Positions 24,599-33,626 of a stretch of 64,000 bases of DNA are shown here, one piece after another. The position numbers were made by a program, and so were the translations under genes. The DNA is from Candidatus Saccharibacteria bacterium UBA6175 (GTDB taxonomy: Bacteria > Patescibacteriota > Saccharimonadia > Saccharimonadales > Saccharimonadaceae). Position 1 is the stretch's first letter; each line of letters begins with the position of its first letter. The DNA is taken from NCBI GenBank assembly GCA_002422915.1, contig DITV01000001.1, positions 37,036-101,035 on the forward strand, in the 5' to 3' direction. The notes below the pieces were generated by a model. That model worked only from the letters and a program-made list of their open reading frames with translations, had not been told where the DNA came from and did not search any database.

Positions 24599-25563
24599 TG
24601 AGCACGCCAACCATTCTTTGCATCGGAAAAGCAGCGCAAGACGTCTTCTTGAAGAGTGCCAGCGCTTTTGTCCAGGTAGAGAATAAAGGCGTGCTATATG
24701 AGCAGCTCCCGGTTGGCCAGAAGCTTGACATCGACGAAGTCATCTTTGCGACAGGTGGTAACGTCGGGAACGCGGCGGTGACATTTGCCCGTCAAGGCCT
24801 CCACGCTCGGTTTATGTGGTGCCTTGGTACCGACATGGCCAGCGAAAGCATTCTTCATGATATGGATAAAGAAGGGGTTGATACGTCAGCCGTTTTACAG
24901 CAGGATGACTTTCGTGCGAGCTACTCAGTGATCTTGATGCTTGAAGGTGGTGAACGAACGATTCTGAACTACAAGGGAACAATCACCCCAGAAGATACTA
25001 AGAAACTCGATCTTTCTGAGATAGAAAAAGCCGAGTGGGTATACGTTTCATCGCTGAATGATATTGAAATGCTTGAAAGGATCGTCAGCCATGCCGCTGC
25101 GCATGGCGTGAAGGTCATGTTGAATCCAGCCGGCTCTGAACTCGCTCAGCCAGAGAAGCTTCGCACAATCTTACAGGATGTTGAGGTTTTGGCGGTAAAT
25201 AAAGAGGAGGCGCAGAAGATCGTCTCGGGCGAGAGTCTTGAAGAGCTGGTTCGACACGGTCGTCACTATTGCCCGGTAGTGATTGTCTCTGACGGGCCGA
25301 AAGGCGCGACAGCAACCGACGGAGAGAAGGTGATTTGGGCTGGCATGTACGAAGATGTTCCAGTGGTTGATCGCACTGGTGGTGGTGACGCCTTCGGATC
25401 AGGCTTTTTAAGCTACTGGTCTCAGGGAAAGTCGCTGAAAGAATCGATGGTATTTGCCAGCGCGAACTCCACATCTGTCGTGACAAAAATTGGCGCCAAA
25501 GAGGGCATTTTACATAAGGGCGTCGTGCTGCACGATATGCCAATTGAAGAAAAGGATTTTTAA
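24598..25563 (+). CDS. PfkB-family carbohydrate kinase
   Basis: A ribokinase-like ATP-dependent sugar kinase, 321 residues. Seen: an N-terminal GGNVGNAAVTFARQG substrate-binding motif, VNKEEAQKIV, and the C-terminal signature RTGGGDAFGSGF with the catalytic Asp. CPR bacteria often lack classical PfkA. Placement directly behind the aldolase makes phosphorylation of fructose 6-phosphate an attractive but unproven role; ribokinase, adenosine kinase or fructokinase activities are equally compatible with the motifs. The ATG is inside the fba stop, and the LOG-fusion gene follows after 1 bp. Confidence 0.88.
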   Translation: MSTPTILCIGKAAQDVFLKSASAFVQVENKGVLYEQLPVGQKLDIDEVIFATGGNVGNAAVTFARQGLHARFMWCLGTDMASESILHDMDKEGVDTSAVLQQDDFRASYSVILMLEGGERTILNYKGTITPEDTKKLDLSEIEKAEWVYVSSLNDIEMLERIVSHAAAHGVKVMLNPAGSELAQPEKLRTILQDVEVLAVNKEEAQKIVSGESLEELVRHGRHYCPVVIVSDGPKGATATDGEKVIWAGMYEDVPVVDRTGGGDAFGSGFLSYWSQGKSLKESMVFASANSTSVVTKIGAKEGILHKGVVLHDMPIEEKDF

Positions 25564-25564
25564 G

Positions 25565-27517
25565 ATGGCAAAGTTTTTACGAGATTTATTAGACGCTGAA
25601 GAGCCACTCTTTACGACTGCAATTCGCCAGTTAGAGCACGAAAGTGGACGACCTGGAGCTGATACCAAATTGATTGGCGACATTACGGGAATGGCGCATG
25701 ACAATATGCGCGAGATGGGACTTAACCCAGCCGTCTCAACCGGTGAGGAGGTTTACTATGGCCTGCAAGCTCGCGTTGAAGATGACATTGCCCGACTGAC
25801 AAAAATTATTGGTGCAACTGATTCTGAGGATGTTGCACACATGGTGCCGTTTATGATTGAAGCAGCCAACAAAGTGAAATTCAATCGAAAAGTCTTCGTC
25901 TTGAAGCATGATAAAGCCAAAGACTTGCTCCGCCAGATGCCACCAAAAGTACTGATGGAAAAGCTTGGCTACACCGATCTTGAAGAGATGTTTGCTCATG
26001 AAGATTTCGATGAAATTTACACCGCGCTTCGCTTTTCTGAGGGAGGTGATTGGCTCAACAAATATAACGAACTCTTCACCACCATTACCGCCGATGACTA
26101 CGAAGAGCGTGACATCCGCATTATTCAAATGGACCACAAAAAGTATGTTGAACTTGCCGCACCGTTCGTAAAAAAGAAACTACATAATGTCACACACACC
26201 AAAGAGCTTGGTACGATTGTCGTCGTGCCAATGTACGCCAAGCGGATGCGTGGTCTGGTGTTAAAGACTTTGCCGCTTCTCCTGCACTATTTGAATGAAA
26301 TTAAGCTTTACTCAACCTTTTTCAAGTTAAAAAGCCGCAAGCCACATTTCGGTAAGATTGTCGTCGAGACACTCATTGCTGATCCCGGCAATGCTAGCCA
26401 GATGGCGGGAAATCATGTCCACTGGCGCGTCATTCAGCGCTACCTTGGAAAGCACAAAGAAGACTCTATTGATATGGTTGCCTTTGAGCCGCACGTTCAG
26501 CCGGAGGATCTTCACTGGCGGCGAGCTGAGGACTTGCTGTTTAAGATCGATCCAGGTCTTGAGTTCTGGAAAGACAGAGACTACGTCGCACTGATGTACG
26601 ACGGCTTTCCTGTGGCCTTTAATCTCTTTGACGTCAGCTTTGCCTACTCAAACAAAGAAAAGTATGAGGATCGCTACGCCTATCACTTCAGAGAGAGCCT
26701 CTGGAATGAAATCTTTGTGCGCTATATGGGCTTCCGTAATCTTGCCAACCAAGTGCTCGAGCAACTTGATAACGATATGGTGGCACCCGAAAAGCTCGAT
26801 GCCCCTCGACGAAAAGATGCCGTACCTGGCATGCGTTCGCAAAACAACAAAAAGGAACTATTGGTTCGCCGTCGGTTGATTGATGCTGCGGAAGGCCGAC
26901 TCGACGGTGTGGTTGATGAATTTGAGCATGTGTTTGAGCTGCTTGCAAAATACGAACGAACGGTGACGATCTTTGGCTCCGCCCGTAAGCCGAGTGACGA
27001 TCAAATAACGACCAGCGCCTACGAAATGGCCGCACTGCTCGCGAAGCACGGCTACGCGGTGGTGACCGGTGGCGGACTTGGCGTGATGGAGGCGGCCAAC
27101 CGTGGCGCGTACGATGCTGGCGGAGATTCTATCGGCTTCAACATCTTACTTCCTCACGAGCAAGCCCTTAATGACTACACGACTGACAGTTTCCAGTTTG
27201 AGCACTTCTTCGGCAGAAAGGTATCCATGACGCTCGATGCCAGCGGTTTCATTTACTTCGCCGGAGGCTTTGGTACCTTTGACGAGCTATTTGAGATACT
27301 GGCACTCATGCAAACGAAGAAGATTCCCGAGGCACCGATTGTGCTGTTCGGCTCAGAGTTCTGGAACCCTGTCGATCGCTTGATTCAAGACCTGTTGCGT
27401 GATCAATTCCACACAATTACACCTGAAGATCGTGATCTGTATGTGATTACGGACGATTATGATGTCGCGTTGAAGCATATTGAACAGTATGAAAGTAAGC
27501 AGGAATATAATGGCTAA
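25565..27517 (+). CDS. Large N-terminal unknown domain fused to LOG-like (lysine decarboxylase-like) domain
   Basis: The protein has 650 residues. Residues from about 465 to the end belong to the LOG/Rossmann family: VTIFGSARKPSDD, VVTGGGLGVMEAANRGA, SIGFNILLPHE, the phosphate loop FAGGFGTFDELFEIL (usually PGGxGTxxE). LOG enzymes release free cytokinin-type bases from nucleotide monophosphates; many bacterial ones are general nucleotide 5'-monophosphate phosphoribohydrolases. The first 460 residues are helical and charged, with MPPKVLMEKLGYTDLEEMF and HVHWRVIQRYLGKH, and I cannot assign them; I recall similar proteins in Saccharibacteria. Context after sugar-phosphate genes suggests handling of ribose 5-phosphate or nucleotides. 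The start ATG 25565 follows the PfkB stop by 1 bp. Confidence 0.83.
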   Translation: MAKFLRDLLDAEEPLFTTAIRQLEHESGRPGADTKLIGDITGMAHDNMREMGLNPAVSTGEEVYYGLQARVEDDIARLTKIIGATDSEDVAHMVPFMIEAANKVKFNRKVFVLKHDKAKDLLRQMPPKVLMEKLGYTDLEEMFAHEDFDEIYTALRFSEGGDWLNKYNELFTTITADDYEERDIRIIQMDHKKYVELAAPFVKKKLHNVTHTKELGTIVVVPMYAKRMRGLVLKTLPLLLHYLNEIKLYSTFFKLKSRKPHFGKIVVETLIADPGNASQMAGNHVHWRVIQRYLGKHKEDSIDMVAFEPHVQPEDLHWRRAEDLLFKIDPGLEFWKDRDYVALMYDGFPVAFNLFDVSFAYSNKEKYEDRYAYHFRESLWNEIFVRYMGFRNLANQVLEQLDNDMVAPEKLDAPRRKDAVPGMRSQNNKKELLVRRRLIDAAEGRLDGVVDEFEHVFELLAKYERTVTIFGSARKPSDDQITTSAYEMAALLAKHGYAVVTGGGLGVMEAANRGAYDAGGDSIGFNILLPHEQALNDYTTDSFQFEHFFGRKVSMTLDASGFIYFAGGFGTFDELFEILALMQTKKIPEAPIVLFGSEFWNPVDRLIQDLLRDQFHTITPEDRDLYVITDDYDVALKHIEQYESKQEYNG

Positions 27518-28100
27518 ACGACGATTATCCAAGAAGCAGCTCACCTATGGCATTATTGCCGGGCTTATTGCGGTGACTATCAGCATTTGGCTGTTTGCCT
27601 TTTTTGGACCTTCACCGCAGACCGCAGCGCCGGCAGCTGAAGAAAGCAGCGAAGAAGCAGCCGAGGCTCCAGCCGAGGAATCGCAGCCACTTGACGACGT
27701 TCCTGCGGAAGAGCCAGCTGCAACGATTGATCCGAGCACCGTTTCACGCATTGAAGTTGAGCCACTCGAACTTTCAGTCGCGTATGTGCGCGGTGTTCCT
27801 GGTTTTGGATTTTCTGTCGAGCGGACGGCGAGCGGCACCCGCTATGTTGAATTTAGCAGCGAGGCGTTAATTGGTACGAAGTGTACAGACGATGAAGGGG
27901 TGTTCGCTTCTATTATTGTGAACCCAACCAATCAAGATACGCCAACCTTGTCTGAAACCAAGAAACTTGACGATACAACCTACGGTCTTTCACTTCCAGA
28001 CGATACCTGCACGGCCGATGAGGCGCTCTTTGCCGGGTACCAGAACGCATTTCGCGACGCCTTTAGCTTACTCGAACGACTGAACACCGATACAGTATAA
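27510..28100 (+). CDS. Membrane-anchored extracytoplasmic protein, 196 aa
   Basis: Not recognised. It has a basic start (MAKRRLSKKQLTYG), one membrane helix (about 15-35) and a linker rich in Glu, Ala and Pro (about 38-75, a typical flexible spacer outside the cell). A C-terminal domain of about 110 residues follows with two cysteines (GTKCTDDEG and DDTCTAD) that could form a disulfide. ATG 27510 overlaps the LOG-fusion stop by 8 bp. It is separated from uvrB by 7 bp, where uvrB has its own promoter. Confidence 0.75.
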   Translation: MAKRRLSKKQLTYGIIAGLIAVTISIWLFAFFGPSPQTAAPAAEESSEEAAEAPAEESQPLDDVPAEEPAATIDPSTVSRIEVEPLELSVAYVRGVPGFGFSVERTASGTRYVEFSSEALIGTKCTDDEGVFASIIVNPTNQDTPTLSETKKLDDTTYGLSLPDDTCTADEALFAGYQNAFRDAFSLLERLNTDTV

Positions 28101-28101
28101 T
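28096..28101 (+). promoter_or_regulatory. -10 box of uvrB (leaderless)
   Basis: TATAAT, 6 bp before ATG 28108. It overlaps the stop codon of the preceding gene. Confidence 0.65.
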
Positions 28102-28107
28102 AGGGGG

Positions 28108-30078
28108 ATGGACCAACGCTTTAAACTTGAGGCCCCCTACGAACCGACTGGCGATCAGCCAGCTGCGATTGCTGCACTCGTCAAGGGGCTTGAAAGTGGT
28201 GAGCGAGAGCAAACCCTCCTCGGTGTGACGGGAAGTGGTAAGACGTTTACCATGGCAAACATTATTGCACAGCGTCAAGCGCCGACGCTGATTTTGGCGC
28301 ACAACAAAACGCTGGCGGCCCAGCTCTATAGCGAGTTTAAGAGCTTCTTCCCAGAGAACGAAGTGCACTACTTTGTGAGTTACTTCGACTACTACCAGCC
28401 TGAAGCGTATATTGCCCGCAGCGATACCTACATTGAGAAGGATAGTAAGATCAACGATGAGATTGATCGTCTTCGTCATGCAGCCACCATGGCGTTGCTT
28501 ACCCGACGTGACACCATTATCGTCGCCAGTGTCAGCTGTATTTACGGCATTGGTTCACCCGATGACTATTCGACGATGTCAATCACGATTAAAAAGGGTG
28601 AGCGACGCCAGCAAGATAAGTTTGTCCGCCTCTTGACCGATATCCAGTATCAGCGTAATGACATCGATTTCCACCGAGGGACCTTTCGAGTTCGCGGTGA
28701 TATTGTCGACGTCTTTCCGGCTGGGTCTGATGTGGCGTACCGTATCGAATTCTTTGGAGATGATGTTGATCGCATCACGCGCATCGACCCGCTGACGGGT
28801 GAGATTTTAGGCGAGCCAGATGAAACCACTATCTTCCCAAGCAGTCACTACGTGACGCCAAAAGAGAAGCTGGAGAAGGCGCTGGTAAATATTAAACAAG
28901 AGTTTGAAGAGCGTCTTGCGTTCTTCGAAAAGCACGATAAGCTCCTCGAAGCACAACGACTTGGGCAGCGAACAAAATACGATATTGAAATGCTGGAAGA
29001 AACTGGCTTTGTGAAGGGGATTGAGAACTACAGTCGTTACCTCACTAATCGAGAGCCGGGTGAGCAGCCGGCGACACTGCTTGACTATTTCCCTGACGAT
29101 TTCCTTCTCTTTGTCGACGAAAGCCATATGACACTTCCTCAGGTTCGCGGCATGTATAACGGCGACCGAGCCCGCAAAGAGATCCTAGTTGAATACGGCT
29201 TCCGTTTGCCAAGTGCACTCGATAACCGCCCATTAACGTTCGATGAGTTTAATCGGCACATTCACCAGGCGGTCTACGTCTCAGCCACACCGTCTGAATA
29301 TGAGCTGGCACGTAGTCCTGAGCCTGTTCAGCAGATCATCCGACCAACCGGCCTGATTGACCCCGAGATTATTATTCGGCCAACCACCGGTCAAATCGAT
29401 GATTTAATTGCTGAGATCCGTGAACGGGTCGCGAAGAAGCAACGAGTTCTGGTAACAACGCTGACAAAACGAATGGCGGAAGACCTTTCGACGTACCTTC
29501 AAGAGCTCAGTATTAGCACTGCTTACATTCACAGCGAAGTCGACACGCTTGAGCGTAGCGATATATTGATGGACCTGCGCAGCGGGGTCTATGATGTGCT
29601 CGTGGGAATTAACCTTCTTCGAGAAGGGCTTGACCTGCCAGAGGTCAGCATGGTGGCAATTATCGATGCCGATAAAGAAGGCTTCCTTCGCAGTACCAGT
29701 GCGCTCATTCAGATTATTGGTCGCGCCGCGCGGCATCTTGAAGGCCGCGTGATTATGTACGCCGACAACATCACCGACTCAATGCAGCATGCCATCGATG
29801 AAACCGATCGCCGACGTGCGATTCAGACTGCGTATAACACAGAACATAACATTACCCCGGTTAGCGTTGCTAAGGCATTGGACGAAGGGTTGCGGGCATT
29901 GATTCCGAAAAAAGAAGTCGACACGCCAAAACTCGATCTGAAGCGGATTCCGAAAGACGAGTATGCGTCGCTCGTGAAAGACCTTTCTGGCCAAATGGAC
30001 TTGGCGAGTGCGAATCTTGAATTTGAAAAGGCAGCCGAACTCCGTGATCTCATTGCCGAGATCCGTGCAAAGATGTAA
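28108..30078 (+). CDS. uvrB: Excinuclease ABC subunit B
   Basis: The damage-verifying helicase-like subunit of nucleotide excision repair, working with UvrA and UvrC. Its 656 residues are the normal length. Seen: the Q motif YEPTGDQPAAI, Walker A GVTGSGKTFTMAN, the beta-hairpin segment YFDYYQPEAYIARSDTYIEK, motif II FVDESHMT, motif V/VI GINLLREGLDLPEVS and QIIGRAARH, and the C-terminal UVR motif (ASANLEFEKAAELRDLI) that binds UvrC. It is the second DNA-repair gene in the window responding to UV lesions, after the photolyase. Partners uvrA and uvrC are not in the window. Confidence 0.98.
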   Translation: MDQRFKLEAPYEPTGDQPAAIAALVKGLESGEREQTLLGVTGSGKTFTMANIIAQRQAPTLILAHNKTLAAQLYSEFKSFFPENEVHYFVSYFDYYQPEAYIARSDTYIEKDSKINDEIDRLRHAATMALLTRRDTIIVASVSCIYGIGSPDDYSTMSITIKKGERRQQDKFVRLLTDIQYQRNDIDFHRGTFRVRGDIVDVFPAGSDVAYRIEFFGDDVDRITRIDPLTGEILGEPDETTIFPSSHYVTPKEKLEKALVNIKQEFEERLAFFEKHDKLLEAQRLGQRTKYDIEMLEETGFVKGIENYSRYLTNREPGEQPATLLDYFPDDFLLFVDESHMTLPQVRGMYNGDRARKEILVEYGFRLPSALDNRPLTFDEFNRHIHQAVYVSATPSEYELARSPEPVQQIIRPTGLIDPEIIIRPTTGQIDDLIAEIRERVAKKQRVLVTTLTKRMAEDLSTYLQELSISTAYIHSEVDTLERSDILMDLRSGVYDVLVGINLLREGLDLPEVSMVAIIDADKEGFLRSTSALIQIIGRAARHLEGRVIMYADNITDSMQHAIDETDRRRAIQTAYNTEHNITPVSVAKALDEGLRALIPKKEVDTPKLDLKRIPKDEYASLVKDLSGQMDLASANLEFEKAAELRDLIAEIRAKM

Positions 30079-30081
30079 AAT
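30076..30081 (+). promoter_or_regulatory. -10 box of gat operon (leaderless)
   Basis: TAAAAT, 8 bp before ATG 30090. It overlaps the uvrB stop codon. Confidence 0.5.
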
Positions 30082-30089
30082 AACAGGAT

Positions 30090-30383
30090 ATGACACATAT
30101 CTCGACCGACGATGTGCACTACCTCGCACAATTAAGTAATTTGCAACTTGGCGATGAAGAAGCCGTTGCATTACAGGCCGACCTTGAAGCAATTGTGACC
30201 TATATCGAGCAGCTCTCTGAACTTGATACTTCTTCGGTTGAACCGACCTATCAAGTAACCGGTCTTCAGAACGTGTATCGCTCAGACGTCGTTGATGATT
30301 ACGGCGTTTCTCACGAGGCGCTTGTAGCGCTTGCACCTGATACCCAGAGCGGTCAGGTTAAAGTCCCAAAGGTACTGTCATGA
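30090..30383 (+). CDS. gatC: Asp-tRNA(Asn)/Glu-tRNA(Gln) amidotransferase subunit C
   Basis: The small subunit (97 residues) that wraps around GatA and GatB in the enzyme converting misacylated Glu-tRNA(Gln) or Asp-tRNA(Asn) to the amides. Seen: ISTDDVHYLAQLSNLQL, helical stretch ADLEAIVTYIEQLSELD, the typical SVEPTYQVTGLQNVYRSD and the closing GQVKVPKVL. It overlaps gatA by 4 bp (ATGA, 30380-30383). Confidence 0.95.
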   Translation: MTHISTDDVHYLAQLSNLQLGDEEAVALQADLEAIVTYIEQLSELDTSSVEPTYQVTGLQNVYRSDVVDDYGVSHEALVALAPDTQSGQVKVPKVLS

Positions 30384-31744
30384 CGATTGCCGATGCCAAG
30401 GCGCTGAGCGCAGTTGATGCAGTGACGCAGGCGATTGCTCGGGCTCGTCAACACGAGTCATTTAATGCGATACTCCATATTCAGGAAGACCGAGCCCTGG
30501 AAAGAGCTCGTGCGGTCGATGCCGGGGAGATTACTGGCGTGCTGGCCGGCGTCCCGTTTATCGCCAAAGATAATTTCTTGACCTTCGATGGACCGACCAC
30601 TGCGGCGAGTACATTTCTGAAAGACTTTCACGCACCCCTTCAAGCAACGGCGATTGAAAAGCTTGAGGCCGAGGGTGCAATTTGTATTGGCAAAGCAAAC
30701 CTTGACGCGTTTGCTCATGGTGGGAGTACCGAAAACTCAGCCTTTGGGGTGACGAAAAACGCTGTCGACCAGACCAAGGTTGCCGGTGGCAGCAGTGGTG
30801 GCTCAGCCGCTGCAGTAGCACTTGAGATTGTCCCCTTTGCCCTAGGGACTGACACCGGTGGTTCAATTCGACAGCCGGCTAGCTTTAATGGCGTCGTTGG
30901 GGTGAAGCCAACCTATGGAACGGTTAGTCGCTACGGTGTGGTTGCTATGGCGAGTAGTACCGACACGATCGGCGTACTTACTTCGAACGTTGCAGACGCC
31001 AACACAGTGATGGAGATTATGGCCGGCAAAGATTCGAAGGACATGACAACACTCCCTGATTTCTGGAGTACTCGTTCGCTTGATGGTCCGCTCAAGATCG
31101 GCTTGGTGACCGAATCAATGACTGACGACGTTGACGAAGGTGTACGAATTGCCGTGTCGTCATATGTTGAGTCTTTGCGCAGCAAAGGCCACACAGTCGA
31201 GGATGTCTCGATGTCGTTGTTGAAATATGCCTTGGCAATTTACTACGTTGTGGTGCCGGCCGAAATCAGCAGTAACCTTAGTCGTTACGACGGGATTCGC
31301 TATGGACGCCGGGCTACAGCAGAGAGTTTGGCTGAAGTGTATGGCAAGTCGCGCGATGAAGGCTTTATGGCCGAGAACAAGCGCCGTATTATGATTGGCA
31401 GCTACGTGCTTTCGAGTGGCTTCTTCGACGCGTATTACCTCCAGGCACAAAAAGCTCGCACACTCCTTATCAATGAGTTTAACGAGCTCTTTTCACAGTA
31501 CGATGTCTTGGTGATGCCAACGGCACCAACGCCAGGGTTTGCAATTGGCGAGAACGCCCATGACCCGGTGAAGATGTACCTCGCAGATATCATGACCGTT
31601 CCAGCCAGCCTTGCGGGACTCCCTGCACTGAGCGTTCCTGCTGGCGTGGATGAACACGGCCTTCCGGTTGGCGTTCAGCTCATTGGGAAACAGTGTGACG
31701 ACGGACTCTTGATGGCACTCGCTCAACAGATGGAGGCTGCGTAA
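30380..31744 (+). CDS. gatA: Amidotransferase subunit A
   Basis: The glutaminase subunit of GatCAB, 454 residues, amidase-signature family. Seen: the catalytic Lys in PFIAKDNFLTF, the signature with the cis-Ser and nucleophile region VAGGSSGGSAAAVALE and FALGTDTGGSIRQPASF, then GVKPTYGTVSRYG. It releases ammonia from glutamine and passes it to GatB. A HEPN-like gene separates it from gatB, while gatC overlaps its start. Confidence 0.97.
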   Translation: MTIADAKALSAVDAVTQAIARARQHESFNAILHIQEDRALERARAVDAGEITGVLAGVPFIAKDNFLTFDGPTTAASTFLKDFHAPLQATAIEKLEAEGAICIGKANLDAFAHGGSTENSAFGVTKNAVDQTKVAGGSSGGSAAAVALEIVPFALGTDTGGSIRQPASFNGVVGVKPTYGTVSRYGVVAMASSTDTIGVLTSNVADANTVMEIMAGKDSKDMTTLPDFWSTRSLDGPLKIGLVTESMTDDVDEGVRIAVSSYVESLRSKGHTVEDVSMSLLKYALAIYYVVVPAEISSNLSRYDGIRYGRRATAESLAEVYGKSRDEGFMAENKRRIMIGSYVLSSGFFDAYYLQAQKARTLLINEFNELFSQYDVLVMPTAPTPGFAIGENAHDPVKMYLADIMTVPASLAGLPALSVPAGVDEHGLPVGVQLIGKQCDDGLLMALAQQMEAA

Positions 31745-31745
31745 T

Positions 31746-32171
31746 ATGGATCAAACACTCTCACTATTGTTCTTTTTTGCTGCAATATTAATTGTTGCTG
31801 GGCTGTTATTTGCACTGATTGCGCTGACGAAACGTGACCCTAAGGGCATTAATGTTGAAGCCTATCGCTGTAAGTGGCTCGAGATTGAACGACAGCTCCA
31901 ACGTGACCAACCAGCCAGTTATCAATTGTCCGTGATGAATGCCGATAAGCTTCTTGCAAAGGCCCTGGAAGACCGTGGCGTTCAAGGAGCGACCATGGCA
32001 GATCGAATGAAACAGTATCAGTCATCATGGTCGAATGCGAATGCGGTCTGGGCGGCGCACAAGCTTCGAAACCGGATTGCCCACGATACCGACGTTCAGG
32101 TGGGCTACGATGACACTCGACGGGCGCTTGGTGCCTTTAAACAAGCTTTGAAAGACGTAGGAGCTATTTAA
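31746..32171 (+). CDS. Membrane-anchored protein with HEPN-like RNxxxH motif, inserted between gatA and gatB
   Basis: A protein of 141 residues: one N-terminal membrane helix (about 6-28, FFFAAILIVAGLLFALIAL), then a helical cytoplasmic domain ending in WAAHKLRNRIAHDTDVQ. The element R108-N-R-I-A-H113 has the Rx4H spacing of HEPN ribonucleases, and the surrounding four-helix pattern fits (NADKLLAKALEDRG and TRRALGAFKQALKD flank it). HEPN domains are often RNases, including toxins and tRNA nucleases. Lying between two subunits of a tRNA-dependent amidotransferase, an RNA-linked role is possible, but the motif alone does not prove activity. It starts 1 bp after gatA and overlaps gatB by 1 bp. 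Confidence 0.7.
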   Translation: MDQTLSLLFFFAAILIVAGLLFALIALTKRDPKGINVEAYRCKWLEIERQLQRDQPASYQLSVMNADKLLAKALEDRGVQGATMADRMKQYQSSWSNANAVWAAHKLRNRIAHDTDVQVGYDDTRRALGAFKQALKDVGAI

Positions 32172-33625
32172 TGATTCATCAAGACGTACTCGATTCATAC
32201 GAAATGACTATTGGCATTGAATGCCATGTTCAGCTTGCGACGCTCAGCAAGCTTTTTAGTGGTGCCAACAATGATGCTCGTGACAAGAACCCAAACACCG
32301 CCGTCAGTCCGATTGACTTCGGGCTGCCCGGGATGCTACCGATTCTCAACCGTGAAGCCGTTGAACTGGCGGTTTGCGCCGGCAAAGCACTCAATGCCGA
32401 GATCGCTGAAGTCAGTCGCTTCGACCGAAAGCACTATTTTTACCCTGACCTTCCGAAGGGCTATCAAATAACCCAGATGTATCAGCCGATTATCTTGGCC
32501 GGATATGTCGATGCGCCACTGCTTGACGGTTCAACCGTTCGTGTGCGGATTCACCACGCACATCTTGAAGAAGATGCGGGTAAACTTTCGCACTACGATG
32601 GCTATAGCTTGGTTGACCTCAACCGAGCCGGAACACCTCTCATTGAAATTGTATCTGAGCCTGATATTCACTCAGCTGCAGCAGCCAAAGCCTATGCGAC
32701 CGAACTGCACCGTCTGATGACGTATGCTGGTGTGACATTGGGCGACTTATACCATGGCAATATGCGCTTCGATGTGAACATCTCAGTCGCCAAGAAGGGC
32801 GCAACCGAACTGGGAACTCGAGCCGAAATTAAGAACCTTAACTCTTTTCGAAGTGTTGAACGAGCAGCCGAGTATGAGTTCATTCGACAGGTTGAACTAC
32901 TCGAAAGCGGTCAGCGCGTTGTTCAGGAAACTCGCGGCTGGAGTGACGCCACCGGAAAGACGACGTCGCAACGGAGCAAAGAGGATGCCCAAGACTATCG
33001 CTATATGCCCGATGCCGATATTCCACCCATTGTATTAACAAAAGATGAAGTTGAGCGTATTCAGGCGCGTGTTCCTGCCTTACCGCAGTCTTATCGAGAT
33101 GCCTGGGTGCCATTAAACCTTGATCGTTCGGTGGTTGATGCGCTGCTGGCAAATCAAAGCTATGCCGCCCTTATTAGCAGTGTGCAAGTTCATGCGGGTG
33201 ATGATGCCGCTCGGCGTGTTGCCCACTGGTTTGCGAGCGCGGTGACACAGGACGAAGAACAGACGGCGATTATTGCCAGCAATTTCAGCCCAGAAGGCTA
33301 TGCCGAGCTCGCTGACATGGTCGCGAAGAACGAGCTTTCAAGTACTGCTGCAAAAGAGGTCTTTGCCGAGCTCCTTACAAGTGACCAAGCGCCTCGATCG
33401 ATTGCTGAAGCCCGGAATCTCCTTCAGGTCAGTGATGAATCGGCAATTCTCGCCATCGTGCAAGAGGTTCTGGCTGACCCAGCCTCGGCACAGTCGATTC
33501 TTGACATTAAAGCCGGCCAAGAAAAGGCGATCGGCTTCTTGGTTGGCCAGGTGATGAAGCGATCTGCTGGTAAAGCAAACCCTGCGCTGGCGCAACAACT
33601 CATTAAACAGCAATTAGGAGAATAA
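32171..33625 (+). CDS. gatB: Amidotransferase subunit B
   Basis: The kinase/amidotransferase subunit of GatCAB that activates the misacylated tRNA with ATP and binds the tRNA. It has 484 residues. Seen: TIGIECHVQLATLSKLFSG, VSPIDFGLPGMLPILN, FDRKHYFYPDLPKGYQITQ, LVDLNRAGTPLIEIVSEPD, the KNLNSFRSVERAAEYE stretch and a C-terminal YqeY-like helical tail (FLVGQVMKRSAGKANP). The ATG sits in the stop of the HEPN-like gene, so gatC-gatA-HEPN-gatB form one operon. galU follows after 1 bp. Confidence 0.97.
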   Translation: MIHQDVLDSYEMTIGIECHVQLATLSKLFSGANNDARDKNPNTAVSPIDFGLPGMLPILNREAVELAVCAGKALNAEIAEVSRFDRKHYFYPDLPKGYQITQMYQPIILAGYVDAPLLDGSTVRVRIHHAHLEEDAGKLSHYDGYSLVDLNRAGTPLIEIVSEPDIHSAAAAKAYATELHRLMTYAGVTLGDLYHGNMRFDVNISVAKKGATELGTRAEIKNLNSFRSVERAAEYEFIRQVELLESGQRVVQETRGWSDATGKTTSQRSKEDAQDYRYMPDADIPPIVLTKDEVERIQARVPALPQSYRDAWVPLNLDRSVVDALLANQSYAALISSVQVHAGDDAARRVAHWFASAVTQDEEQTAIIASNFSPEGYAELADMVAKNELSSTAAKEVFAELLTSDQAPRSIAEARNLLQVSDESAILAIVQEVLADPASAQSILDIKAGQEKAIGFLVGQVMKRSAGKANPALAQQLIKQQLGE

Positions 33626-33626
33626 T

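Noticed and set aside
25115..25543. Minus-strand open frame of 142 codons within the PfkB gene
   Set aside because: Antisense shadow with an Arg/Ser/Pro-rich translation, typical of a reversed coding strand.
29779..30336. Long minus-strand open frame over uvrB/gatC
   Set aside because: It lies antisense to two unambiguous genes and its translation resembles no protein.
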